Below, one piece after another: positions 15,994 through 26,912 of a stretch of DNA of 64,000 bases. Below the pieces are notes generated by a model, which was not told the origin of the DNA, did not search any database, and saw only the letters and a program-made list of their open reading frames with translations. Numbering within the stretch: the stretch's first letter is position 1; every line of letters starts with the position of its first letter. The DNA comes from Acidovorax soli (GTDB taxonomy: Bacteria; Pseudomonadota; Gammaproteobacteria; Burkholderiales; Burkholderiaceae_C). The stretch is from contig NZ_JACHLK010000001.1 in the NCBI RefSeq assembly GCF_014207955.1, forward strand, positions 124,001-188,000, read 5' to 3'. A program made the position numbers and the translations under genes.

Positions 15994-16262
15994 GCGAGAC
16001 CTTCAAGCAATCCTACGGTGTGCTCCAGAAACACGCCCAGACCCTGCGCAAGCAGAACGAGCCCAACATTGATGATCTGCTCACCATTGTCGAAGAGTCC
16101 GTGGCGGCCTATAAGGTCTGCCAGACGCGCATCGATGCGGTGGAGAAGGCGCTGGAGGCGGCATTGGGCAATGCACAGGCCTCAACGGAGGCTTCCGCGA
16201 GAAATTCTCAGGGCAAGCTTGCGAGCGCCGAGTCATTGGGCGGCGATGACGTCCCGCTTTAA
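15990..16262 (+). CDS. Exonuclease VII small subunit-like protein
   Basis: This 90 aa protein, coupled to the large subunit by an ATGA overlap (15990-15993), has the XseB profile: SETFKQSYGVLQKHAQTLR, then PNIDDLLTIVEESVAAYKVC and TRIDAVEKALEAALG form two helices. The C-terminal 30 residues are disordered (Ser/Ala/Gly-rich). In the family several small subunits wrap the large-subunit stalk and are needed for activity. Its presence next to the large subunit argues that the island enzyme is functional and does not rely on the host's XseB. Confidence 0.8.
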   Translation: MSETFKQSYGVLQKHAQTLRKQNEPNIDDLLTIVEESVAAYKVCQTRIDAVEKALEAALGNAQASTEASARNSQGKLASAESLGGDDVPL

Positions 16263-16470
16263 GACGCAATGCTGACCTGACATCGCTAAGCCGAGCGGGT
16301 GGGCTGCTGGAGCACGGAGCTTCCAAGTCGACAGCTTTCGCCCTGGAATGCTACTTTTTTGTTGACGAACGCTCGAACAACAGCACAATGATTGTCACAA
16401 ACAGTTTCAATCCGATGCCCTTCATAAAAAAGGGCAAGCATTGTAGCACACAAAAAAGCAAAAAACTGCG

Positions 16471-16476
16471 TATAAT
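16471..16476 (+). promoter_or_regulatory. Probable -10 element of the small protein/protease locus
   Basis: A perfect TATAAT occurs seven bases before a row of hairpins. No good -35 lies at 17 bp; TTGTAG is 24 bp upstream, so the promoter may need an activator. A GCCCTT/AAGGGC hairpin lies just before it (16417-16435). Confidence 0.5.
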
Positions 16477-16482
16477 TGAGGG

Positions 16483-16551
16483 CCTCGAATTGTTCGAGGT
16501 TGACAAGGAGTGAGTCCCCATGAAGGGACCTGCATCGCGATCGATCGATGC
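16483..16551 (+). ncRNA. Structured leader RNA with three consecutive hairpins
   Basis: Directly after the -10 element come CCTCGAA-ttg-TTCGAGG (16483-16499), GTCCC-catgaa-GGGAC (16514-16529) and GCATCG-N8-CGATGC (16532-16551). All stems are perfect. They occupy nearly the whole 5' leader of the small protein gene. Whether this is a regulatory leader or a separate small RNA cannot be told from sequence. Confidence 0.5.
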
Positions 16552-16564
16552 GAAGGAGTGTGAA

Positions 16565-16783
16565 ATGCCCGATTCAGAACTGACAGCAAAGCAAGAGCAC
16601 GCAGCAAGGGTAAGAGACGTGCTGAATAGAGTTACCCAGATGGAACGGGAGCAGAAGCAGGCAGCTCTTGCTCCGGCAGCCACTCGCACAGTCTTTGTAG
16701 CTCCGACGCCTGCTAGAAGTGCTGGACGTGTGCTTGCGGGCGGCAGTCGTGACAACATACTCACGCAAAGCTACGGCTTGTAA
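16565..16783 (+). CDS. Unknown 72 aa protein with a double-glycine site, first gene of protease pair
   Basis: Two starts are plausible: ATG 16565 (72 aa, behind GAAGGAG) and ATG 16520 (87 aa, behind AAGGAG at 16505-16510, in which case hairpins two and three are coding). The first half is a highly charged helix (ELTAKQEHAARVRDVLNRV, TQMEREQKQAALA). The second half is Ala/Pro/Arg-rich and ends with RVLAGG followed by 12 residues (SRDNILTQSYGL). LAGG just before a short tail resembles the cleavage site of C39 leader peptides or of ubiquitin-like precursors. The next gene carries a C39/papain-like signature, so this may be its substrate (inference). No family recognised. Confidence 0.55.
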   Translation: MPDSELTAKQEHAARVRDVLNRVTQMEREQKQAALAPAATRTVFVAPTPARSAGRVLAGGSRDNILTQSYGL

Positions 16784-16800
16784 ACTTCATTGCTCCTCAG

Positions 16801-16829
16801 AAGCCGCAATGGTCTTGCGGCTTTTTTTT
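16801..16829 (+). terminator. Intrinsic terminator between small gene and protease-like gene
   Basis: AAGCCGCAA-tggtc-TTGCGGCTT is a perfect 9 bp stem followed by a run of T. It lies only 9 bp before the ATG of the next gene, leaving no room for another promoter, so the downstream gene needs read-through or antitermination. Confidence 0.85.
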
Positions 16830-16838
16830 ATCTAAAAA

Positions 16839-19118
16839 ATGCCTCATTCAACACTTCCACCACTGAGCGTAGCTAAATTTAGCGCCGACTATATTATCGA
16901 TTTCGTTCGATACATAACTGGATGGAACGAACGGGATGAGGTTTCCGAAAAAACCCAATTAAAGTATCTTTGCAACTATCTGGCAATTGACCACGTAAAC
17001 TGTCAAACTGTGATAGCGGAAAGTGACTATATCGACCGTCACTATTTGGAGGACTACGCTGAATATTATGCGCGCTGTTTTCCATCGCATCCAAAAAAGT
17101 GCTCTAGACTGCACTTTTTCTCATCCGATTTTACAAGTTCTGATTTCCGTAGATGCTTGTCTGGTAATAACCAGGCGCTGAAAAAGAGCTTAAAAGACTC
17201 TTATCTTGGATTTGCTGTAATCAGGCCAATTCCACACACTGTTTTCGCGCGGCTCTGTCTAAGGCCTTATTCTGCCTTGTTGAGAAATCCGCTTAAAAAA
17301 GTATTAACCAGAAAGGTTGAAGTTTCACTTTTCGGTCTTGCACTTTCAGTAGAGACCATTCCGTTCATTGAGCAAGATAAAGTTGTTTCCGCTTGCGCAA
17401 CAAGTGCTTTGTGGGTTGCGCTTGGAGCGCACACGGACATCTCTCCGAATTTGCTCCCATCACCAAGCGCAATTACGAAGGCTGCAACAAATGGCGGTGC
17501 TGAAGCAGGTCGCATCTTTCCTACCGCAGGCCTTTCACCACCTCAAATTTTAAGAGGGCTACGTCACTTTGGGCTCGAGCCTTCGATTGCTTGGAGTGCC
17601 GAGAACTCGATTCAAGATCTCAAGGCTTTGATTTATGGATATCTGTCAAATGACATGACCATAATACTTGGTGGCGAAATGTATGAAAGAAGTGGGAGCG
17701 GATACACCCACCTTGGAGCTCATCTTGTTTGTGTTACTGGATACTCTATCAAAAAGGGGTTGACTCCCTTGCAGGGGCTGAAATTTCATTCAGACGATAT
17801 GGACAAGATCTATGTGCATGACGACAGGAGTGGACCATACCTGCGTTTAAGTACAGATATCCAAGAATTCACGCGCGGGAAACAGAAGCTGGAAGGGATG
17901 GCATTGGGAGTGCATGAGGCTCAATCTCATATCTTCATTCCAACCATTGCAATTGTCGGGGCGTACCACAAAATTCGAATTCCGTATATTCATATTCAAG
18001 ATGTCTGTGTCGCATTTCATGCCTATCTTGGTGAATCAGTTCGATCCGCTGTTCCATCAGGAGGTGATGCTGAGCGGTCTAGCGAGATGCATGACGGAGC
18101 AATATCTCTTTTGAAGAGTTGCTGGGAAATATCACTGATAACAAGTACCAAGTTAAAGCAAGATGTCATCGAATCAAAAAATTTTGAGGCATACAACGGA
18201 ATTCAAGGGAAGAACTCATTGCTTCTTCAGAACATGCCTCGCTTTCTATGGCGGTGCCGAATCAGCGACCCAAAGTCAGGAAAAAGATTGAGCGATATAT
18301 TATTCGATGCTACCGAAGTACCTCAAGGTAACGTCTTGGTCGGCTATATCGCTTGGACTCTGGAGGCATCATTCGCATGGATCTTTGTTCGTTCTCAAAT
18401 TAAAACGCGCGTTTGGCAAGGTATGCGAAGTGCCGACAAAACGAAATTTCGCGATCTGGCTGGCTGCTTTATTAAGTTTTTTAGCAGAGATGAGAACGAC
18501 GCGTTCCTAAATACCGCATACGGTCCAATCGGATTGCCGCAGCGTTCTCTCAAGAGCGGCGAGACCGATGTCAATCAAAACATCACGATACGCACGGATG
18601 TGCCAAAAATAATACCAAGAGCATCCGAGAATATATCTTGGAACTTTCTTGATAGATCAAAAAAATACATCTGGGTCATCGATGCCGCTGGAGATATTAT
18701 TATCGGAGAGGATATTGCTTCAAGTGGTCAATTCCAGGGGCATCCAACCCTCACAGATGGTAAGCCTGGTCGAATCGCCGGAGAACTTAACGCAGTCAAG
18801 AGAAAAGGCTCTACAGGATGGAGACTCAATCTCCAATCCCGAACTTATTCTCAGCATGTTACGGAGAAAATCGACATGATTAACTATCTAGAGCAAGTGG
18901 TTGCCGACAATTTGAGGGGACTCAATGTTAAAGTTGATTATTCCTGGGTCAATGCCAAAGTAGAGACGGAAGCCCCCATTGGCGGCCGCATAAAAGCTGG
19001 AGAAAAAAATAAAGCCGTCAAGGATGGAATGTCCGAGCGAAAGAGCACTGCGGGCGCTCGGAGCAAGCACTCGAATCACTCCAACGTTTCCAATCCAAAA
19101 AACATTTCTGCAAGATAG
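16839..19118 (+). CDS. Unknown 759 aa protein with C39/papain-like Cys-His-Asp signature
   Basis: No named family is recognised. The N terminus (1-170) contains a YLGFAVIRPIP motif near 122-132. Residues 179-190 read QDKVVSACATSA: Gln179 as oxyanion residue and Cys186 as possible nucleophile. His295 lies in GAHLVCVTGYS and Asp328/Asp329 in YVHDDRSGPY. The order Gln-Cys-His-Asp and the local patterns match C39-like/papain-like cysteine peptidases. The C-terminal half (350-700) is alpha/beta, with a Lys/Ser-rich tail to 759. No membrane helix or signal peptide. The gene is clearly AT-richer than its surroundings, a sign of transfer. It has no Shine-Dalgarno and starts just after an intrinsic terminator. 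A transglutaminase-like or amidase activity is an alternative. Confidence 0.6.
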   Translation: MPHSTLPPLSVAKFSADYIIDFVRYITGWNERDEVSEKTQLKYLCNYLAIDHVNCQTVIAESDYIDRHYLEDYAEYYARCFPSHPKKCSRLHFFSSDFTSSDFRRCLSGNNQALKKSLKDSYLGFAVIRPIPHTVFARLCLRPYSALLRNPLKKVLTRKVEVSLFGLALSVETIPFIEQDKVVSACATSALWVALGAHTDISPNLLPSPSAITKAATNGGAEAGRIFPTAGLSPPQILRGLRHFGLEPSIAWSAENSIQDLKALIYGYLSNDMTIILGGEMYERSGSGYTHLGAHLVCVTGYSIKKGLTPLQGLKFHSDDMDKIYVHDDRSGPYLRLSTDIQEFTRGKQKLEGMALGVHEAQSHIFIPTIAIVGAYHKIRIPYIHIQDVCVAFHAYLGESVRSAVPSGGDAERSSEMHDGAISLLKSCWEISLITSTKLKQDVIESKNFEAYNGIQGKNSLLLQNMPRFLWRCRISDPKSGKRLSDILFDATEVPQGNVLVGYIAWTLEASFAWIFVRSQIKTRVWQGMRSADKTKFRDLAGCFIKFFSRDENDAFLNTAYGPIGLPQRSLKSGETDVNQNITIRTDVPKIIPRASENISWNFLDRSKKYIWVIDAAGDIIIGEDIASSGQFQGHPTLTDGKPGRIAGELNAVKRKGSTGWRLNLQSRTYSQHVTEKIDMINYLEQVVADNLRGLNVKVDYSWVNAKVETEAPIGGRIKAGEKNKAVKDGMSERKSTAGARSKHSNHSNVSNPKNISAR

Positions 19119-19210
19119 TCTATCAATGGTGCAGCGGTAGCAACTGGTCAGCCAATTAACCAACATATGTCGCTCGGTCTGTGAAATCACAATCTTGAGT
19201 GGTGTGTATG

Positions 19211-19244
19211 TTAGCCATACTTGCTGTACAGCTAGTATGGCTAA
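19211..19244. repeat. 34 bp near-perfect palindrome
   Basis: TTAGCCATACT (19211-19221) pairs with AGTATGGCTAA (19234-19244). Between them, after one unpaired base each side, sits the perfect palindrome GCTGTACAGC (19223-19232). No T-run follows, so it looks more like a protein-binding site or a recombination site than a terminator. It lies between the protease-like gene and the nuclease gene. Confidence 0.6.
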
Positions 19245-19294
19245 AACACCAAACATAGCGACGACTCTCCACCCAGCTTTCTACATCGGTTCCT

Positions 19295-20071
19295 GTGAAC
19301 CTCATCTATCCTTGGCCACGAACCGTGCGCCTGGCCCTAGCACTCCTGGTGGGCGCAGCGGGCATCGCATCCGCCCGCACACCGAGCGCGGCATTTGAAC
19401 GGGACTACTTCCGAGTCCCACAGCCCACTAGCTTTGCGCAGTGCCCTAAGTTCTTCGTCGGCGGCAAGCCGCCTGCGATGCCGGTGCGGCCCATGCAGCG
19501 CGAGCTGTGCTATGAGGCCTTCGCGGTTCTTCACAGTGGGGAGACGCGCACGCCAGTCTATGTGGCGCAGCTGCTGAACCGCAGGACCATTGAGCAGGCC
19601 GACGAGAAGCGCGCCGACAAGTTTTTTGCGGATGCTCGTCTGCCTTCGTCCGAGCGAGCCGAACTGGAGGACTACAAGCGCTCGGGGTACAGCCGCGGGC
19701 ACATGGCGCCGGCGGGCGATATGTCCACACCCACGGCGATGGCGCAGAGCTTTAGCCTGGCCAACATGGTCCCGCAGAACATCCAGCACAACGGCGGAGC
19801 ATGGGCCAAGATCGAGCAGGACACGAGGCGCTATGTGCTGCGCGCCAAGGGCGATGTCTATGTCATCACCGGGCCGGTCTACACGAGTTCCAGCCCGTCC
19901 ATTGGTGCCAACAAGGTTCGCGTACCGACCTACCTCTACAAGCTCGTATACGACGCGACTACGCAGCGGGCATGGGCCCACTGGCAGGCCAATCGGGAAG
20001 GTGAGCGCGTAGGGCCGCCGATCAGCTATCAGGAGTTGGTGAAGCGGACGGGGATTGAGTTTTTTGGCTGA
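19295..20071 (+). CDS. Secreted DNA/RNA non-specific endonuclease (NucA/NucM type)
   Basis: This 258 aa protein starts at GTG 19295. A signal peptide (LALALLVGAAGIASA) ends near residue 28, so it is exported to the periplasm or outside. The beta-beta-alpha-Me active site is complete: YSRGHMAPAGDM with catalytic His136, and NMVPQNIQHNGGAW with the Mg-binding Asn. The family cuts single- and double-stranded DNA and RNA without sequence preference. Such nucleases are frequent on conjugative elements and islands. No immunity inhibitor is seen beside it, as expected for a secreted enzyme. Length is normal. Confidence 0.9.
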   Translation: MNLIYPWPRTVRLALALLVGAAGIASARTPSAAFERDYFRVPQPTSFAQCPKFFVGGKPPAMPVRPMQRELCYEAFAVLHSGETRTPVYVAQLLNRRTIEQADEKRADKFFADARLPSSERAELEDYKRSGYSRGHMAPAGDMSTPTAMAQSFSLANMVPQNIQHNGGAWAKIEQDTRRYVLRAKGDVYVITGPVYTSSSPSIGANKVRVPTYLYKLVYDATTQRAWAHWQANREGERVGPPISYQELVKRTGIEFFG

Positions 20072-20117
20072 TGCACACGCCAGCCAAAGTGCGCCCCGCG
20101 TTTTGCACGCGGGATGA

Positions 20118-20600
20118 TCACTGTCCGTACTGCTCCTTGCTGACCTTCTCCAACCAATCCACCGATTTACCGTCCAAAGACTCGGAGATCGCTACGTGAC
20201 TCATGCCTACCGTGGAGCTTGCCCCGTGCCAATGCTTCACGCCCGGCGGAATCCACACCACATCGCCGGGTCGAATCTCCTGCACGGCATCGCCCCACTT
20301 TTGCACACGGCCCACTCCTGAAGTGACGATCAACGTTTGACCCAACGGGTGCGTGTGCCATGCAGTGCGTGCGCCTGGTTCAAATGTCACGACGCCGCCG
20401 CCCACTCGCGCGGGCGCGGACGCCTGAAAGCGCGAGTCCACCCGCACCGAGCCTGTGAAGTTCTGCTCGCCCCCGGCGCTGGAAGGCTGCGCACCGACTC
20501 GCGTGACTTGAACCGGTGCGGTATCGGAGGCAGACGCCGCCGTCATCCCTAGAGAGAGCGCGATGGCGGTAACTGCTGGAACTGTCATCTTCATATTCAT
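20118..20600 (-). CDS. Periplasmic cupin, (R)-mandelonitrile lyase-like (copy 1)
   Basis: This 160 aa protein starts at ATG 20600; longer frames upstream lack homology. A signal peptide ends SASA near residue 24. The cupin core has [13 protein letters not shown] (metal-binding His pair) and [11 protein letters not shown] (further His ligands), with GDVVWIP between. This pattern is that of the manganese-dependent cupins that include bacterial (R)-selective hydroxynitrile lyases; catalysis on aldehyde adducts is possible but unproven. It is the last gene of the minus-strand operon that begins with an aldo/keto reductase. Two further copies lie at 32015 and 36806. Confidence 0.85.
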   Translation of the reverse strand: MNMKMTVPAVTAIALSLGMTAASASDTAPVQVTRVGAQPSSAGGEQNFTGSVRVDSRFQASAPARVGGGVVTFEPGARTAWHTHPLGQTLIVTSGVGRVQKWGDAVQEIRPGDVVWIPPGVKHWHGASSTVGMSHVAISESLDGKSVDWLEKVSKEQYGQ

Positions 20601-20665
20601 CCTTCTTGGTGTGTGGTTGATAGATCTGGCGAAGCAACTCCCGCAGGCATACGTGCCACGAGGCG

Positions 20666-21349
20666 CTACATCGCGTCTCTTCGCATGCGACGCTGCGCCC
20701 AAAGCATCGAGTAGTGCGTTAGAAACATGCAAAGGCCTGCGATGGCCATGCAGTGCAAAAAGAAGGCGGCGACCGACTCCTCGAAATTCCACCAGTCGAG
20801 CGATATCTGAAACAGCAATCGGGCTGGCAAGTTCAGCGCAAGCGCACTGAATACTCCCTGCAAAGCAATGCCCGCGGCGACCAAGCGAAGAATTGCAGTT
20901 CGGGCCGCGTTGCTCTCCTGGAAGCCGAACAGCTTGCGTGCGACCGCCATGAGCAGAGGCCAACGCAAGCCCAGGTGGATGAACACTACGATCAGAAGCC
21001 AGTACGCGATACCCGCATGGACTCGCCTCAACGTAAAGTCGTCATCGAGCCGCAGTCCGGCAAACAGCGTTTCGGAGATCACCAAGCTCGTGCCCAACAG
21101 CGCCAGCATTCCGACAAGCAGCACCAGGGTCAGTGCGACGTTGAACTTGCCGCGCTTGGCTCGCGGCACTTGGGTGAGCGAGGCAAACCAACGGCGATGA
21201 AATGCGTTGTGAACGATGAGCACCGCGAACATGCCGATCCCGGCCCACTCGTGCGATGCATTGCCCTGCCAGAAGTAGGCGAAGGCAAATAGCAGCAGTC
21301 CGGCAGCGACGCTGTCTAGAACAAGCCTCAGTAGGAACACGGAATTCAC
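20666..21349 (-). CDS. DUF4405-type integral membrane protein
   Basis: This 227 aa protein has about six hydrophobic helices (starting [54 protein letters not shown]). Histidines in or next to helices ([23 protein letters not shown]) could bind haem, as in cytochrome b561-like DUF4405 proteins. It lies 24 bp after the cytochrome P460 gene. A membrane cytochrome next to a periplasmic c-type cytochrome suggests an electron-transfer pair (inference). Inner-membrane location is confident; haem binding is not. Confidence 0.7.
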   Translation of the reverse strand: MNSVFLLRLVLDSVAAGLLLFAFAYFWQGNASHEWAGIGMFAVLIVHNAFHRRWFASLTQVPRAKRGKFNVALTLVLLVGMLALLGTSLVISETLFAGLRLDDDFTLRRVHAGIAYWLLIVVFIHLGLRWPLLMAVARKLFGFQESNAARTAILRLVAAGIALQGVFSALALNLPARLLFQISLDWWNFEESVAAFFLHCMAIAGLCMFLTHYSMLWAQRRMRRDAM

Positions 21350-21373
21350 AGCATGTTTCCGGTGCGCGCTGGG

Positions 21374-21886
21374 TTACTCCACGGGCTTGCCGCGAAACTC
21401 CGGGATGCGCCTGGCGGTGAACAGGTAGTCCGCACCTTTCTGCGACGAATGGCAGGACATGCAACGCGCAGTGTTCTCCTGCACGTTGATCTTGCGATCA
21501 GGCCAGTACCACTGAAACTGCCAGTCCCCAGTGCGGCGGCGCTCTTCAAAGTCAGCCCCCCAACCGGGGCCCTTCTCCATGACAAAGTACCGGTAGATCT
21601 TTTCGTCCCGATAGTCGGCCAGTACGAAGTGCGTGCCGTTCGGCACAGGCTGCCCCTTCTGGATGGCGTCGATGGCTTGCTTGGTCGTCGAGATGTGCTC
21701 TGTCACATTGCCACGGCGAACCGTCGTGTAGTGGACGAGGTCTTCGAGCTTGGGAAAGGTGACGCGGGTGGCCTCAGCATGCGCCTGCCAGCAGAAGGAA
21801 GATGCTGCAGTTGCAGCCAGGATGGCCAATGCGGTGTTGCGCGCAAATCCGCTATTGCTTCGATTCATGGTTTTGCGCATCGGCAT
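21374..21886 (-). CDS. Cytochrome P460-family periplasmic protein
   Basis: This 170 aa protein starts at ATG 21886, chosen because GGAG lies 5 bp before it; a GTG at 21901 would abut the previous gene. A signal peptide ends AHA near residue 37. A single haem c motif CMSCH lies near residue 142, with the usual P460 block YRYFVMEKGPGWG and a trailing KGADYLFTA. Cytochromes P460 oxidise hydroxylamine through a Lys-crosslinked haem; many paralogues have unknown substrates. It starts 16 bp after the upstream aldo/keto reductase stop. A role as electron acceptor or detoxifier in this operon is inferred. Confidence 0.8.
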   Translation of the reverse strand: MPMRKTMNRSNSGFARNTALAILAATAASSFCWQAHAEATRVTFPKLEDLVHYTTVRRGNVTEHISTTKQAIDAIQKGQPVPNGTHFVLADYRDEKIYRYFVMEKGPGWGADFEERRRTGDWQFQWYWPDRKINVQENTARCMSCHSSQKGADYLFTARRIPEFRGKPVE

Positions 21887-21902
21887 GGTTCTCCGCTGCA
21901 CC

Positions 21903-23568
<1,666 letters not shown>

Positions 23569-23583
23569 TGCATGCCTCTGGCC

Positions 23584-24654
<1,071 letters not shown>

Positions 24655-24773
24655 CTACGACCAGCGGCAGCGGAGAGAGCGCGGCATGCGCCACGTACAA
24701 AACGAATGTAGTGATCGCCGGCGGCGACGACTAGGTGGCAGAATCGGCAAATACTTGTGAGGTGATCTCATCA

Positions 24774-25676
24774 ATGCCCAGAGAGAGCTACAACGATCTG
24801 CTTGCATTCATCGCCGTGGCGCGCGAGCAAAGCTTCACGCGCGCAGCAGCGCAGCTGGGTGTTTCCCAATCGGCGCTGAGTCACACGATCCGTGCTCTTG
24901 AAGCGAAGATGGGAGTGCGGCTGCTGACCCGTACCACGCGAAGCGTGTCTCCTACGGAAGCCGGTACCCGCTTGATGGAGAACGTTGCACCGCGCTTTCA
25001 GGAGATCGAAGCGGAACTGGCAGCCGTCGGTGAATTGCGCGATGCCCCTGCAGGTACGGTTCGGATCACAGCCTCCGAAAACGCCGCAGAAACAGTGCTC
25101 TGGCCAAGGCTGGAGAAGTTGCTGCCCAAGCACCCCCAGATCAAGGTGGAGATCACGACCGACGCACGGTTCATCGACATCGTGACCGAGCGCTACGACA
25201 TGGGTGTGCGGCTTGGTAACGAAGTTGCAAGAGACATGACTGCCGTGCGCATCAGTCCAGATGTCCGCTTCGCTATCGTTGGCTCGCCCGCCTATTTGTC
25301 ACGGCACCCCGCGCCAAAGAAGCCGCAGGACCTGGCGGACCACGAATGCATCAACCTGCGCCTGATGAGCCACGGAGAGCTCTACGCCTGGGAGTTGAAG
25401 AAGGGTGAGCAAGCAGTGAAAGTACGGGTTGAAGGTCAGCTCGTATTCAACGGGACCAGGCCAATCCTGAAGGCTGCGCTCGCGGGCTTCGGCCTGGGAT
25501 ACGTGCCAGAAGATCTTGCACGCCCCCACATCAAGGACGGACTTCTCAAACCAGTTCTCAAGGACTGGTGTTCCTCGTTTCCGGGCTACCACCTCTACTA
25601 CCCAAGTCGCCGTCATCTGAACCGCGCAATGGCCGTGGTGATCCATGCACTGAGCTACCCTGTACCAAGGACATGA
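24774..25676 (+). CDS. LysR-family regulator, divergent from aldo/keto reductase operon
   Basis: This 300 aa protein starts at ATG 24774; GTG 24735 is in frame but lacks homology. The winged HTH is at ~1-62 (FTRAAAQLGVSQSALSHTIRALEAKMGVRLLTRTTRSVSPTEAG), followed by the LysR effector domain of two alpha/beta lobes. It belongs to the CrgA-like subgroup (HECINLRL motif, GLGYVPEDLARPHI). It probably controls the divergent operon from the 200 bp gap and perhaps itself. A close paralogue follows 64 bp downstream. Confidence 0.9.
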   Translation: MPRESYNDLLAFIAVAREQSFTRAAAQLGVSQSALSHTIRALEAKMGVRLLTRTTRSVSPTEAGTRLMENVAPRFQEIEAELAAVGELRDAPAGTVRITASENAAETVLWPRLEKLLPKHPQIKVEITTDARFIDIVTERYDMGVRLGNEVARDMTAVRISPDVRFAIVGSPAYLSRHPAPKKPQDLADHECINLRLMSHGELYAWELKKGEQAVKVRVEGQLVFNGTRPILKAALAGFGLGYVPEDLARPHIKDGLLKPVLKDWCSSFPGYHLYYPSRRHLNRAMAVVIHALSYPVPRT

Positions 25677-25740
25677 GCGCCCAAGACTTCGAGGACGCTC
25701 GAACGCGCTGAATCGACCCCTTCAACGATCGAACATCATC

Positions 25741-26634
25741 ATGGCGATAGACAGCTTCAACGACGTTCTTGCGTTCGTTCACGTCGTGCGAGAAGGGAGC
25801 TTTACCCGAGCCGCGGCCGTGGTCGGAGTGTCGCCTTCTGCACTGAGCCATGCGATCAGTGGGCTCGAAAAGCGCTTGGGTGTTCTGCTGCTCACACGCA
25901 CCACACGAAGCGTCTCGCCGACGGAGGCTGGCGACCGTCTGTTCCGGAGCGTGGCGCCGCGGTTTGAGGACATCGACTCCGAGCTTGCCGCGGTCAAGGA
26001 GATGCGCGACAAACCCGCTGGAACCATCCGCATTACTTCAGCGGAGCATGCAGCAAATTCTGTCCTGTGGCCTAAGCTTTCTCGCATGGCGCACGAGCAC
26101 CCAGACATCAAGATCGAAGTGTCTGTCGACTACGCTCTCTCCGACATCGTCGCCCAGCGATTCGACGCAGGCGTTCGCCTGGGCGACCAGGTCGCCAAGG
26201 ACATGATCGCCGTCCGCATCGGGCCCGACTTGCGGATTGCCGTGGTCGGATCACCCAGCTACTTTGCAAAACGCGCGAAGCCCAAAGTGCCGCGCGATTT
26301 GCTTGAGCACGACTGCATCAACCTGCGCCTTCCCACCCATGGTGGTCTCCTACCTTGGGATTTTGCCAAGGATGGACAGGAGATGAAGTTCCACGTCGCG
26401 GGGCAATGGGTCTTCAACAGCAGCTCGCCCATCGTCCGTGCCTCACTGGCTGGCTACGGCCTCGGCTTCGTTCCCGAGGACCTGGTGCTGGAACACATCG
26501 CGGCAAAAAGGCTGGTGCGGGTGCTCAACGATTGGTGCGCACCATACCCTGGATACCACCTGTACTACCCCAATCGCCGACAGTCCTCGCGCGCACTGGC
26601 TGTCATCGTCGACGCACTTCGACATCGGGCATAG
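25741..26634 (+). CDS. LysR-family regulator, paralogue of upstream gene
   Basis: This 297 aa protein has an N-terminal winged HTH (FTRAAAVVGVSPSALSHAISGLEKRLGVLLLTRTTRSVSPTEAG) and an effector domain with HDCINLRLPTHGGL and GLGFVPEDLVLEHI. It is nearly collinear with the product of 24774-25676 and arose by tandem duplication. It lies upstream, on the same strand, of the CMD protein and two alpha/beta hydrolases and is a candidate regulator for them. The two paralogues may answer to different ligands. Confidence 0.9.
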   Translation: MAIDSFNDVLAFVHVVREGSFTRAAAVVGVSPSALSHAISGLEKRLGVLLLTRTTRSVSPTEAGDRLFRSVAPRFEDIDSELAAVKEMRDKPAGTIRITSAEHAANSVLWPKLSRMAHEHPDIKIEVSVDYALSDIVAQRFDAGVRLGDQVAKDMIAVRIGPDLRIAVVGSPSYFAKRAKPKVPRDLLEHDCINLRLPTHGGLLPWDFAKDGQEMKFHVAGQWVFNSSSPIVRASLAGYGLGFVPEDLVLEHIAAKRLVRVLNDWCAPYPGYHLYYPNRRQSSRALAVIVDALRHRA

Positions 26635-26912
26635 CGCGTTTGTCTTTGCCCGGTACGCCGGGCAGCGGGCTACCGATGTACACCCTGGCCACTCTGGATG
26701 GCCAACGAATTGGCGCTCACTCATGAAGCTGGCTCAGCAGTGAATGCGGATTCATGGGCTTTATCAAAGAGCCCGCCCTCCCTACGATTCATCCACCAGC
26801 GAAGGATCTGTGCAGTTCCGATCAAGGCAACGAGGTCCATCGCGTGAAGAGCCCACCTGCGTTCATCGCCATCTGGCCTGTTCGCCACACGCTATCAAGG
26901 GAGAGTCGTTTG

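Larger units (their letters stand above)
6555..20071. mobile_element. Genomic island left part, inserted in comM (right edge uncertain)
   Basis: From the comM break the gene content changes to small unknown genes, an orphan mobile-element regulator, an H-NS-like silencer, nucleases, a decayed HAD hydrolase and patches of AT-rich DNA. No integrase or transposase is visible, so the mobility module must lie beyond the window or be lost. Because the rest of comM is absent, the island could formally run through the whole window. I place the provisional right edge after the NucA-type nuclease, where gene style changes to catabolic operons. The 6555-6840 stretch holds no gene; it contains two DnaA-box-like sequences (6617-6626 and 6655-6664). 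Confidence 0.55.
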
